A model generated the notes under the pieces. The model saw only the letters and a list, made by a program, of their open reading frames with translations, was not told where the DNA came from and searched no databases. 64,000 nt of DNA from Actinokineospora auranticolor (GTDB lineage Bacteria > Actinomycetota > Actinomycetes > Mycobacteriales > Pseudonocardiaceae): the NCBI RefSeq assembly GCF_002934265.1, contig NZ_PTIX01000014.1, forward strand, positions 62,001 to 126,000, written 5' to 3'. The translations under genes were made by a program, and so were the position numbers. Below are positions 56,418-64,000 of the stretch, in pieces. Positions within the stretch are counted from its first letter, which is position 1. Each line of letters begins with the position of its first letter.

Positions 56418-58064
56418 CTACAAGCGGAACAAGCCCGGATCCGCCACCACGACGTCCAGCAGCACCGGTCCCGGTGTCGCGAAGGCCGTCTTCAGCGCCT
56501 TCTGCAGCTGTTCCGGCGTCTCCACCCGCTCCGCCGGGCAGCCGAAGCCGCGGGCCAGGCCTGCCATGTCGACGCCGCTGAGGTCCCAGCCCGCCTGCCA
56601 GGTCTCGCGGTCCTGCTCCTGGAGGTAGTACTTCAGGGACAGGTAGCCCGCGTTGTTCGGGATCACGAACGTGACCGGCAGGTCGTGCTGGGCCGCGGTC
56701 CACAGGGCGTGGATCGTGTACTGCGCCGAACCCTCCCCGGTGACGGCCACGACGCGGCGGTCCGGGGCGGCCAGGGCGAAGCCGACGGCGCCCGCGAAGG
56801 GGAAGCCGAGGGCGCCGCTGGCGGTGGCGAAGTAGTTGTTGTCCACGCCCAGGGGCAACTGCTCGTGGAAGTCCGCGCGGGCGATGGGTAGTTCCTCGAA
56901 CACCGCCGCGTCGGCGGGGAGCTCCTGGGCCAGCAGGTGGAACAGGTACGCCTGGGTCAGCGGGGACGACGCCCGCGGGACCTCGTACACCGGCCGCGTC
57001 GGTGGGGCCTGCTCGCGGGCTCGTACCAACGGGACCAGGTCGCGCACGGTCTGGCCCGGGGGCAGCACGTAGCTGGTCCCCGCCATCGCCCAGGAGGCGG
57101 CTTCCGGGTCGTCGGTGAAGTGCAGGAACTCGACGTTCTCCGGGAGCTGGGGCTGGGGCGTGAGGTCCGGTTCGACGGGGGTGGTGGGGAAGATGTCGGC
57201 CGTGGTGAACAGGGTGAACATCGGACTGCCGAAGACCGCCACCACGTCGTGGTCGGCCAGCTTCGCCGAGATCATCTCCGGGATCGGCGGCAGCACGCCC
57301 GCGAACAGCGGGTGGTTCTCCGGGAAGCTGCTCCGCGGCCACACCGGACTCCCGTGCACGGTCGCGTTCAGCTTCTCCGCCAGGCTGATCAGGTCGTGCC
57401 GGGCACCCTGGGTATCGATGGTCGGCCCCGCGACGATGCCGAGGTTCCTGGCACCGCTCAGTTTCGCCGCCACCTCGGCCAGCACGGCCGGGTCCGGCAC
57501 CACCGCGGGCACCACGGCCCTCGCCGGCAGCGGGACCGTGCTCGCGGGCCTGCCCCAGTCGTCCTCCGGAACGGCGACGTAGACCGGGCCCTTGGGGACC
57601 TGGTTGGCGATGTTGTACGCCTTCAACAGCAACGCGGGCACGTCCTGCGGTCGCGCCGCCTCGGCCGCCCACTTGATGTACGGCTGGGGCAGCTGCGTGG
57701 CGTCCCGCGCGTGCAGGAAAGGCTCGCCCTGCAACAGCTTCCGCGCCTGCTGGCCACCGAGGATGACCATCGGCGTGTGGGAGCTGGCCGCGGTGTAGAC
57801 CGAACCCATGGCGTTGCCCAGGCCGGGGCCGCCGTTGATGACGACCAGGGACGGGGTGTCGGTGGCCTGGGCGTGACCGTCGGCCATGCCGACGACCGTG
57901 GCCTCCTGCAGGCCGGTGATGAAGCGGAAACCCGCGGAGGGCCAGTCCTCGAAGAGCTTCATCTCGGTGTGGCTGGGGTTGCTGAAGATCGTCGTCAACC
58001 CGAGGTCCCGCAGCAGGTCGAGGGTCGCCTCCCGCACGGTCCGCGCGGTCGCTTCGATGGTCAC
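56418..58064 (-). CDS. ThDP-dependent decarboxylase, benzoylformate-decarboxylase-like
   Basis: A 548-residue ThDP enzyme. The diphosphate motif begins GEGSAQYTIHALW and ends PNNAGYLSL. The activating Glu is in GLQEATVVGMADG. Overall order (PYR, central, PP domain) fits benzoylformate decarboxylase, but positions that hold Ser26 and His70 of that enzyme read SHTEM and NGGPGLGN, so the true reaction may differ (decarboxylase, lyase or carboligase). The GTG at 58064 is 10 nt after AGGAG. An upstream GTG (58073) is too close to that site. It is the last gene of a four-gene operon with two oxidoreductases and a cupin. Confidence 0.87.
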   Translation of the reverse strand: MTIEATARTVREATLDLLRDLGLTTIFSNPSHTEMKLFEDWPSAGFRFITGLQEATVVGMADGHAQATDTPSLVVINGGPGLGNAMGSVYTAASSHTPMVILGGQQARKLLQGEPFLHARDATQLPQPYIKWAAEAARPQDVPALLLKAYNIANQVPKGPVYVAVPEDDWGRPASTVPLPARAVVPAVVPDPAVLAEVAAKLSGARNLGIVAGPTIDTQGARHDLISLAEKLNATVHGSPVWPRSSFPENHPLFAGVLPPIPEMISAKLADHDVVAVFGSPMFTLFTTADIFPTTPVEPDLTPQPQLPENVEFLHFTDDPEAASWAMAGTSYVLPPGQTVRDLVPLVRAREQAPPTRPVYEVPRASSPLTQAYLFHLLAQELPADAAVFEELPIARADFHEQLPLGVDNNYFATASGALGFPFAGAVGFALAAPDRRVVAVTGEGSAQYTIHALWTAAQHDLPVTFVIPNNAGYLSLKYYLQEQDRETWQAGWDLSGVDMAGLARGFGCPAERVETPEQLQKALKTAFATPGPVLLDVVVADPGLFRL

Positions 58065-58174
58065 GGTGCACACACTCCTGGAATTGCCTTACCCGACGAA
58101 CACTTCCGATGCTCCCGAACCGGACTCGCGACCACCAAGCCCGCGCCCGGTACTGCGTCGACTCGGGCGCGCCG

Positions 58175-58780
58175 CTACCGGGAGTACGGCACGTCGGCCG
58201 GGCGCAGCGCCACGTTGAACACCGCCGTGCCCGGCTGCTGCCGCCGACCGCCTTCGGCCAGCGAACCGGTGTCCAGCGGCGCGAAACCGATGTCCGACAC
58301 CAGGTCCGACACCACCCGCTTGGCCTCGGGGTCGTCGCCCGCCACGAACAGCGCCAGCCGGTCCTCCGGCGGCGCGGCCAGCACGCGGTAGTACAGCGTG
58401 TTGATGGACTTCACCACGCGCGCGCCGGGCAGGTGCGCGGCCAGCAGCTCGCTGGAGGTGGTCTCGCCCGAGTCCAGCTCGGCGATGCGGCCGTCGCGCG
58501 GCCGGTCGTAGTTCATCGTGTCCACCACGATCTTGCCGGTGAACAGGTCCGCGGGCAGGTCGCGGTAGCGGCCGAACGGGATGGCCAGCACCACCACGTC
58601 GCCGTACGCGATCGCGGACTCGATGGTCGCCGCGTTGCCGCGCGGACCCAGCCCGGCCACCAGACCGGCCAGGGTGTGCGGTCCGCGCGAGTTCGCCACC
58701 GCGACCTCGTGGCCCGCGCGCACGAGCAGGCCCGCGACCGTGCCGCCGATGTCGCCGCTGCCGAGGATGCCGATCCTCAT
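58175..58780 (-). CDS. NADPH-dependent F420 reductase-like oxidoreductase
   Basis: A 201-residue Rossmann protein. MRIGILGSGDIGGTVAGLL is the F420-NADP reductase-type nucleotide motif, NSRGPHTL the NADPH phosphate contact, and VLAIPFGRYRDLP follows. The family includes true F420 reductases and metalloreductase-like proteins. The sequence does not decide which. The ATG at 58780 has GGAGGA 7 nt upstream. It lies 110 nt upstream of the ThDP gene and 27 nt downstream of the SDR. Confidence 0.86.
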   Translation of the reverse strand: MRIGILGSGDIGGTVAGLLVRAGHEVAVANSRGPHTLAGLVAGLGPRGNAATIESAIAYGDVVVLAIPFGRYRDLPADLFTGKIVVDTMNYDRPRDGRIAELDSGETTSSELLAAHLPGARVVKSINTLYYRVLAAPPEDRLALFVAGDDPEAKRVVSDLVSDIGFAPLDTGSLAEGGRRQQPGTAVFNVALRPADVPYSR

Positions 58781-58807
58781 CCGAAAGTCCTCCAGGTCGT
58801 CGCACTG

Positions 58808-59536
58808 TCACACGAGCAGGGAACCACCGTCCACGTCGAGCACCGCGCCGGTCACGAACCCGGCCGTCATCAGGTAGACCGCGGCCTCGCCGATGTCGGT
58901 CGGGGTGCCGACGCGCCGGGCGGGCGCGGTCTCGGCGAAGCCGCGGAAGATCTCCGCGCGGTCCGCCTCCGGCACCGACGCCCACATCTCCGTGTCGGTC
59001 AGACCCGGCCGGACCACGTTGACCCGGACCGGGGCGAGTTCGACGGCCAGCGCGCGGCCCAACGCCTCCACGGCGGCGAAGGCCACCGAGACCGCGGCGC
59101 GGCCGGGAGCGGGCCGCACGGCCATGCCGCCGGTGGTGAACAGCAACGACTTCGCGCCCGCCGCCACCGCGTGCCGGGCCGCCCGCCAGGTGCCCCACAG
59201 CTTCCCGTCGACGACGCCGCGCGCCGCCTCGACGTCGGTGTCCGCGAACGCCCCGCCGGACGAACCGGGCGTCGCGGTGATCACGAGGTGGTCGACGGCG
59301 CGCACCCGCTCGAACAGCGCGGCGACCGACGCGGCGTCGGTGAGGTCGCACGGCAGCGCGCGTACCCGACCGGGGTCCGGCAGCGCGCGGGCGACCCGGT
59401 CGGCGACGGCCGCCGGGTCACCGCCCCGGGTCGTCACGACGACGGTCGCACCCCTCGTCGCGGCCGCGCGCGCGACCCCGAGTCCCATGCCGCTGCTGCC
59501 GCCGATCACCAGCACCGTCGCACCGCCGAGCGTCAC
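58808..59536 (-). CDS. SDR-type protein lacking the YxxxK centre
   Basis: A 242-residue Rossmann protein with VLVIGGSSGMGLGVARA and PGLTDTEMW and the C-terminal VLDVDGGSLLV. In place of the catalytic tyrosine and lysine the chain reads RAAVSVAFAAVEALGRALA. It may therefore be an unusual reductase or a non-catalytic binder. The GTG at 59536 has GGAGGA 6 nt upstream. It lies between the cupin gene (21 nt) and the F420-type gene (27 nt), all transcribed together. Confidence 0.84.
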   Translation of the reverse strand: MTLGGATVLVIGGSSGMGLGVARAAATRGATVVVTTRGGDPAAVADRVARALPDPGRVRALPCDLTDAASVAALFERVRAVDHLVITATPGSSGGAFADTDVEAARGVVDGKLWGTWRAARHAVAAGAKSLLFTTGGMAVRPAPGRAAVSVAFAAVEALGRALAVELAPVRVNVVRPGLTDTEMWASVPEADRAEIFRGFAETAPARRVGTPTDIGEAAVYLMTAGFVTGAVLDVDGGSLLV

Positions 59537-59557
59537 TCGTCGTCCTCCGAGGGGTTG

Positions 59558-59950
59558 TCAGGACTTGTGGTCGTACTCGTACTCCGCCGCGGCGGGCGCC
59601 GGGTCGTCGACGAACTCCGTGACGACCTTGGCCGCGGCGTGGATGTTGACCATCTTCACCCGCCCCTGCGGCGACCCGTGGAAGGCGTGCGGCACCCCGG
59701 CGGGCACGACGCACACGTCGTCCGGGGTGGCCTCGAAGATCTCGCCGTCGGCCTCCAGCACCACGGTGCCCTCGGTGATCACGAACAGTTCGTCGTAGGG
59801 GTGGCGGTGCCGGTGCGGGCCCAGGCAGGCGGGCACGTCGACGATGAACGCCGACACGGCCGCGCCGTGGTCGCCGCCGTCGAAGATGTAGGCGCCGACC
59901 TCGCCGTTGAGCCGGACGGTCGGCAGCGAGTGCTTCTTCACGATGAGCAC
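59558..59950 (-). CDS. Small cupin domain protein
   Basis: A 130-residue single cupin. The metal-binding motif 1 is PHRHRHPYDELFVITEG (His residues and Glu) and motif 2 PAGVPHAFHGS. It may be a dioxygenase, isomerase or binding protein. The GTG at 59950 has GGAGG 4 nt upstream. It is the first gene of the four-gene minus-strand operon and divergent from the ankyrin operon. Confidence 0.86.
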   Translation of the reverse strand: MLIVKKHSLPTVRLNGEVGAYIFDGGDHGAAVSAFIVDVPACLGPHRHRHPYDELFVITEGTVVLEADGEIFEATPDDVCVVPAGVPHAFHGSPQGRVKMVNIHAAAKVVTEFVDDPAPAAAEYEYDHKS

Positions 59951-60176
59951 GGGTCCTCCTTCCACTCCACGTCCGTGGTCTACACGAGCGGGCGGCCGAA
60001 GTCCCGTGGAGCTGACGTAGTACGCGGATCACGGTCCCGGATCCACCCGCCGCGGTCATAACGGAGTCGCTCGGTTCGCCGGTGACATCACTTAGTGGTG
60101 GCCTGGACCGGGCCGGGGCGTTGACCGGCACGGCTCGCGGCTGTGACGTTGGGGTCCCGAGGAGGAGGACCGTCCA
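59951..60176. promoter_or_regulatory. Divergent promoter region of the two putative catabolic operons
   Basis: 226 bp between the cupin (minus) and ankyrin (plus) genes. GAGGAGGAGG stands before the ankyrin start. I could not pick individual -10/-35 elements with confidence. No regulator gene is adjacent. Confidence 0.4.
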
Positions 60177-61226
60177 ATGAGTACTGACCCAACCGGAACG
60201 GGCGTCCGGCTGGTCGAGGCCGCTTGGCGCGGGGACCATGCCGCGGCCGCCGAACTGCTGCGCGAGGGGGCCGGTGTCGACCACCGGGACCCGAGGTCCG
60301 GCCTGACCCCGCTGATGATCGCCGCGGGCCGGGCCGACGCGGCCGTGGTCCGGCTGCTGCTCGACGCGGGTGCCGACGTGTACACGACCGACCCGGGCGC
60401 GGGCGCGACCGCGCTGCACAAGGCCTGCCAGGGCGGCAGCCTCGAGGTCGTGCACGCACTGGTCGGCGCGGGCGCGTTCGTCGACGCCGTGGTGCCGACC
60501 ACCGGGCACACACCGCTGATGGACGCCCTGTGGTTCAAGTTCCCCGACATCGCCGCGTTCCTGCTCGACCGGGGTGCCGGGCTGAAGCTGTACACGCACT
60601 ACGGTTTCTCGCTGCGCGAGCACTTCGCGTACGAGCTGAACGTCAACACCACCGGCAAGGACCTGTTGCTCCTGGCGGAGAAGCACCTCAACGCGCGGCA
60701 GACCGCCGACGCCGAGGCCGTCGAGCGGCAGGCGCTGATGGCCGCGGTCACCCGCGACGACGTGGCCGAGGTGCGCTCGCTGCTGGTGGCGGGCGCCGAG
60801 GTCGACGAGCGCTTCCCCAGGCTCAACGGCTTCAACGACTGGCACACCCCGCTGCTGGTGGCCGCGCGCGACGGCCACACGGAGATCGCGCGGTTGCTGC
60901 TGGCCGCCGGGGCCGACGTCAACGCCGTCGAAGCGACCTTCGGCGCCGTGCCGCTGCACAAGGCCGTGTACAACGGCCACGTCGAGCTGACCCGGCTGAT
61001 CGCCACCTGGCCCGGTGTCGACCTCGACTTCCAGGGCGCCACCAACGGCTACACGCCGCTGCACGACGCCCTGTGGCACGGCTACGAGGACTGCGCGCGC
61101 GCCGTGCTGGAGGCGGGCGCGTCGGTGTCGCTGCTGGGGCACGACGGCAAGACCCCGCTGGACCTGGCCACCGAGGTGTTCGGTCCCGACCACCGCCTCA
61201 CCGGCCAGATCCGGGCGAGGGGTTGA
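60177..61226 (+). CDS. Ankyrin repeat protein (349 aa)
   Basis: At least seven ankyrin-like repeats in two blocks, for example SGLTPLMIAAGRADAAVVR, GATALHKACQGGSLEVVHA, HTPLLVAARDGHTEIARLL and GYTPLHDALWHGYEDCARA. A central, less regular stretch (TGKDLLLLAEKHLNARQTA) separates them. It has no signal peptide. The ATG at 60177 follows GAGGAGGAGG. It is the first gene of a three-gene operon with a muconolactone-isomerase-like and an EthD-type gene, an unusual partnership that suggests a scaffold for small enzymes (inference). Confidence 0.9.
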   Translation: MSTDPTGTGVRLVEAAWRGDHAAAAELLREGAGVDHRDPRSGLTPLMIAAGRADAAVVRLLLDAGADVYTTDPGAGATALHKACQGGSLEVVHALVGAGAFVDAVVPTTGHTPLMDALWFKFPDIAAFLLDRGAGLKLYTHYGFSLREHFAYELNVNTTGKDLLLLAEKHLNARQTADAEAVERQALMAAVTRDDVAEVRSLLVAGAEVDERFPRLNGFNDWHTPLLVAARDGHTEIARLLLAAGADVNAVEATFGAVPLHKAVYNGHVELTRLIATWPGVDLDFQGATNGYTPLHDALWHGYEDCARAVLEAGASVSLLGHDGKTPLDLATEVFGPDHRLTGQIRARG

Positions 61227-61231
61227 CGCGG

Positions 61232-61540
61232 ATGCTGTTCTACGTGCAGATGAGGTGGAACCACGAGGGCCGCATCTCCCTCGACGAGCTGTGGGACATG
61301 GAGGCCGAGGAGGCCGACCACGCCCAGGAGACCATCGATTCCGGCTTCTGCGTCGGCATCTGGAAGGTGGCCGCGCAGAAGCGGATCGTGGCCATCATCG
61401 ACTCGCCGGACGCCGAGGAGCTCGACCGCACCGCGCTCGGCCGCCTCCCCATGCGCGAGTACCTGGAGTTCGAAGAGGTGTGGCCCCTGCGCGACTACCT
61501 CGGCTTCGCCGACGACGTGCGCAAGCGCTACCGCGTCTAA
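61232..61540 (+). CDS. Muconolactone delta-isomerase-like protein
   Basis: A 102-residue small dimeric alpha/beta protein (MLFYVQMRWNHEGRISLDELWDME, AAQKRIVAIIDSPDAEELDR). It has the length and opening of muconolactone isomerases, but the substrate in this strain is not known. The ATG at 61232 is 5 nt after the ankyrin stop and has AGGGG 9 nt upstream. Translational coupling to the ankyrin gene is likely. Confidence 0.85.
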   Translation: MLFYVQMRWNHEGRISLDELWDMEAEEADHAQETIDSGFCVGIWKVAAQKRIVAIIDSPDAEELDRTALGRLPMREYLEFEEVWPLRDYLGFADDVRKRYRV

Positions 61541-61560
61541 CCCCCGACAGGAGTCCTGGC

Positions 61561-62253
61561 ATGATCCACCAACTGATCTTCGCGGCCCCCCGCCCCGGCC
61601 TGTCGGTCGAGGACTTCCAGAACTACTGGCGCGAGGTGCACGCGGTCCGGTACGCGTCGAAGATCCCGCAGATCCGCAAGTACAAGATCGATACGACGGT
61701 CTCCGGCGTCACCCCGGAACCCCTGTGGTACGGCGTCGCCGAGATCTGGCTGGCGAACGAGACCGACCAGCTGGCCTCCCTGCAGACCGACGAGTTCCTC
61801 CAGGGCGCCCGCCTCGACGAACCGAAGTGGGCCGCCTTCTGGCAGACCCTCGTCCTCGACACCGACGCCCACGTCCTGCTGGAGGGCGACATCCCCGGCA
61901 CGGCCGAACCCGGCGGCGCCAAGCTGATCCGCCTGGCCAAGCGGGCCGAGGGCCTGCCGCTGGCCGACTTCCGCGAGCAGAGCCTGGGGGCGCAGGGCGA
62001 GCTGGCGCTGCGGATCCCGGGCCTGCGCAGGTACCTGCAGGGCCACACCAGGGATGGCGCGTACGGCGTGGGCGAGGCGGTGCTGGACGTGGCCTACCAG
62101 TACTGGTTCTCGTCGGTGGCGGAGTTGGAGGAGGCGCGCCGGTCGCCGGAGTTCAAGGTGGCGGAGGAGCAGCTGCTGACGATCGCGCGGCCGCGGTACG
62201 TGCACGACCTGGTGGTGGAGGAGCACTGGATCATCGGCCCGGACGCCCGCTGA
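61561..62253 (+). CDS. EthD domain protein (two tandem EthD-like halves)
   Basis: A 230-residue protein. MIHQLIFAAPRPGLSVEDFQNYW begins one EthD-type half and AKLIRLAKRAEGLPLADFREQ a second. Such ferredoxin-like folds occur with alkyl-ether or aromatic degradation genes and as dehydratases in fungi. The ATG at 61561 has AGGAG 7 nt upstream. It is the last gene of the ankyrin operon. Confidence 0.85.
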   Translation: MIHQLIFAAPRPGLSVEDFQNYWREVHAVRYASKIPQIRKYKIDTTVSGVTPEPLWYGVAEIWLANETDQLASLQTDEFLQGARLDEPKWAAFWQTLVLDTDAHVLLEGDIPGTAEPGGAKLIRLAKRAEGLPLADFREQSLGAQGELALRIPGLRRYLQGHTRDGAYGVGEAVLDVAYQYWFSSVAELEEARRSPEFKVAEEQLLTIARPRYVHDLVVEEHWIIGPDAR

Positions 62254-62273
62254 CCGGACCTACCGACCTGCTC

Positions 62274-62301
62274 GCGCCTGCCGGAGAACTCCGGCAGGCG
62301 C
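62274..62301 (+). terminator. Terminator hairpin after the EthD gene
   Basis: A perfect inverted repeat of 13 bp arms (62274-62286 with 62289-62301) centred on AA, 20 nt past the stop. Between it and the MFS gene (62577) about 275 bp hold no gene. Confidence 0.65.
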
Positions 62302-62576
62302 GGTCGCTCGTTCGGGGGTTGCGGCCTTGTGGTGGAGGTCGTCGAATGACGGGCTGGTCCACCGCGACATGACGTTCGCCGGTGCCGGTAGGGCAGGCGA
62401 AGTCACTGTGTGCCGGCGGGGCGAACGGGTGGCTCAGGGATAGGTCGTACTTCGTCAAGTGCACGGAGGGGAACCCGGCTCGTGGAGTAGCGAACGGAGT
62501 GTGTTCGCGGGCGAGAAGGCCGGGTTGGTGGGTGGATACGGTGGCGTGGGCTCTCGTGAAGGGAAGGCTTGCGCTG
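62302..62576. other. Intergenic stretch before the MFS exporter gene
   Basis: No ORF with ribosome site. It holds the MFS promoter and, near its end, AAGGGAAGG used by the start at 62577. Confidence 0.4.
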
Positions 62577-63788
62577 ATGGCCGTGGTGGAGCAGGGGATA
62601 GCGCCCCGCAGCAAGGTGGCGCTGGGGATCTTGGGGCTGGGTGCGTTCGTCGTCGGGACGGCCGAGTTGGTCGTGGTGGGGGTGCTCGACCTGATCGCCC
62701 TCGACATCGGGGTGCGGGTCAGTACCGCCGGTCTGCTGGTGACCGCTTACGCCGTCGGGATCTCCCTCGGCGGCCCGATCGTCACCGCGTTGACGATTCG
62801 GTTGGGGCAGCGGGTCTTGTTGTGGGTTTCGTTGGCCGTTTACGTGGTGGGCAACGGGTTGGCGGTGGTGGCCAGTGATTTCGGGCAGATGCTCGTGGCG
62901 CGGGTGCTCACCGGGACGATCCACGGGTTGTTCATCGGGGTGGCGAGTTCGGTCGCCGCGGCGTTGGTGCCCGCCGCGTACCGGGGGCGGGCGATCTCGA
63001 TCGTGTTCGGCGGGATCGGGGTGTCGACGGTCCTCGGCGTCCCGCTCGGCGCGTTCATCGGTCAGGCGCTCGGGTGGCAGGCCGCTTTCGTGGGGATCGT
63101 GGGACTCGGGGTGGCCGCGCTCTGCCTCACCATCGGGCTGGTCCCGGCGGTGCCGGAACTCGGCAGCGCGGACCTGCGCTCCCAGGTGCGCCACGCCCTC
63201 GCCCCGCGCGTGCTCGGCATGCTGGCCGTCGGGCTCCTGCTGATGGGCGGCCAGTTCTCCGCCTTCACCTACCTCGCCCAGTACCTCGGGCGGGTCACCG
63301 GCGTCACGGGCGAGTGGGTGAGCGTCTTCCTCTTCGCCTACGGCATCGCCTGCGCCGCGGGCATCTTCATCGGCGGGAAGTTCGCCGACACCAAGGCGTA
63401 CACCACCCTGGTGACCGCGAACGTCGTCCTCGTCGGCGTCCTGCTCCTCATGCACTTCCTCGGCGGCTCCCCGGTCGTCGCGATCGCCTCGCTGCTGGTG
63501 TGGGGGTTGTTCGGCTTCGGGCTCGTCCCCGCCTTCCAGCTCCGCGTGATCACGCTCGCCGGGGAGGGCGCCGACCTGGCCGCCACCCTGGGCGCTTCGG
63601 CGGTCAACGCGGGTATCGCGATCGGGGCGGTGCTCGGCGGATCCGTGGTCACGAACGCCGGTGACCCGAGCCGGGTCTTCCTGGTCGCCTTCGCCGTCTG
63701 CGCCGTCGCGCTGCCCTTCACCCTGGCGACCCGCTGGTACACCGCGCCGCGGCGCGCGGTACCGGACGAGGCGGCGGTGGCGGTGTAG
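62577..63788 (+). CDS. MFS exporter, AraJ/sugar-efflux-like (DHA1)
   Basis: A 403-residue transporter with about 12 hydrophobic segments (KVALGILGLGAFVVGTAELVVVG to AVCAVALPFTLATRWY). TAYAVGISLGGPIVTALTIRLGQR contains the conserved loop 2-3 region of DHA1 drug exporters. The ATG at 62577 has AAGG upstream; an in-frame GTG lies seven codons before. It follows the ankyrin operon and ends before a convergent terminator. Confidence 0.9.
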   Translation: MAVVEQGIAPRSKVALGILGLGAFVVGTAELVVVGVLDLIALDIGVRVSTAGLLVTAYAVGISLGGPIVTALTIRLGQRVLLWVSLAVYVVGNGLAVVASDFGQMLVARVLTGTIHGLFIGVASSVAAALVPAAYRGRAISIVFGGIGVSTVLGVPLGAFIGQALGWQAAFVGIVGLGVAALCLTIGLVPAVPELGSADLRSQVRHALAPRVLGMLAVGLLLMGGQFSAFTYLAQYLGRVTGVTGEWVSVFLFAYGIACAAGIFIGGKFADTKAYTTLVTANVVLVGVLLLMHFLGGSPVVAIASLLVWGLFGFGLVPAFQLRVITLAGEGADLAATLGASAVNAGIAIGAVLGGSVVTNAGDPSRVFLVAFAVCAVALPFTLATRWYTAPRRAVPDEAAVAV

Positions 63789-63803
63789 GTCCGCCGCACC
63801 GGT

Positions 63804-63843
63804 GGTGCGCCGGGACGACACCCTGCGGTCGTCCCGGCGCACC
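63804..63843. terminator. Bidirectional terminator between MFS and reductase genes
   Basis: A perfect 16-bp stem (63804-63819 with 63828-63843) and 8-nt loop, between the convergent MFS and thioredoxin-reductase-like genes. Confidence 0.75.
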
Positions 63844-63849
63844 CGCGCG

Positions 63850-64000
63850 TCAGCTCTCGGCGCGGTACCGGTGGACCAGCGACACGGCCATCGCGCCCTC
63901 GCCGACGCCCGAGGCGATGCGCTTCACCGACCCGGAGCGGACGTCGCCCGCCGCGAACACGCCCGGCATGCTGGTCTCCAGCGGCAGCGGCAGCCGGGGC
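63850..64000 (-). CDS. Thioredoxin reductase-like flavoprotein (partial, C-terminus only)
   Basis: The last 49 codons of a gene that starts right of the window. The segment LETSMPGVFAAGDVRSGSVK is the conserved second FAD motif of thioredoxin-reductase-type proteins, followed by RIASGVGEGAMAVSLVH. The catalytic cysteine pair is outside the window, so true TrxB and its many disulfide-free relatives cannot be told apart. Confidence 0.85.
   Translation of the reverse strand, partial: PRLPLPLETSMPGVFAAGDVRSGSVKRIASGVGEGAMAVSLVHRYRAES

Overview
The window is high-GC actinomycete DNA. Many genes start with GTG and neighbouring genes often overlap by 4 nt (GTGA/ATGA). The gene families (SARP/AfsR regulator, GlgE pathway, MoaF proteins, SpoIIE-type phosphatases) suggest a member of the Pseudonocardiales. 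The genus is not proven. No rRNA, tRNA, CRISPR array, integrase or intact insertion sequence was found, so this looks like ordinary chromosomal accessory DNA rather than a recent island.

Left part (1-9.8 kb): a sugar ABC transporter resembling the cellobiose CebE/CebF system, with operator-like sites; a membrane-anchored protein of unknown function; a methyltransferase fused to a carrier protein; a divergent ATP-grasp (PGM1-like) peptide ligase carrying a similar operator-like site; then a secreted peptidase, a SEC-C protein and an acetyltransferase. From 9.85 to 11.8 kb there is no credible gene. This stretch holds about five degenerate 0.3-kb tandem repeats with strong G/T strand bias and repeated G-quadruplex motifs.

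11.8-21.8 kb: a GMC oxidoreductase, a MoaF-family protein, an SDR, a branched-chain-amino-acid-type ABC transporter (including a LivM-LivG fusion), an NTF2-like protein and a second MoaF-family protein. This looks like an uptake and oxidation locus for a small organic acid or aromatic compound. 21.8-30.5 kb: regulators (a six-domain SpoIIE-type phosphatase, a ROK repressor with a divergent MFS pump and a coupled HAD phosphatase, a MerR regulator with an imine-reductase-like target, an ECF sigma factor).

30.7-43.8 kb: a 1454-residue single-chain xanthine-dehydrogenase-like molybdoenzyme, a GntR regulator, a persulfide dioxygenase/rhodanese with a TauE exporter, an NmrA-like protein, an aldehyde dehydrogenase, a secreted hydrolase and a secreted vanadium-haloperoxidase-type protein. 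44.0-48.3 kb: a 20-codon mini-ORF, a SARP regulator preceded by three heptamers on an 11-bp period, an NYN nuclease-like protein, and a cluster of short repeats each carrying a DnaA-box-like sequence.

48.3-64 kb: a secreted beta-helix protein; the GlgE-TreS-Mak operon that makes alpha-glucan from trehalose; small enzymes; two divergent operons (ThDP decarboxylase-like, oxidoreductases and cupin against ankyrin, muconolactone-isomerase-like and EthD proteins) that look like a catabolic module; an MFS exporter; and the end of a thioredoxin-reductase-like gene.
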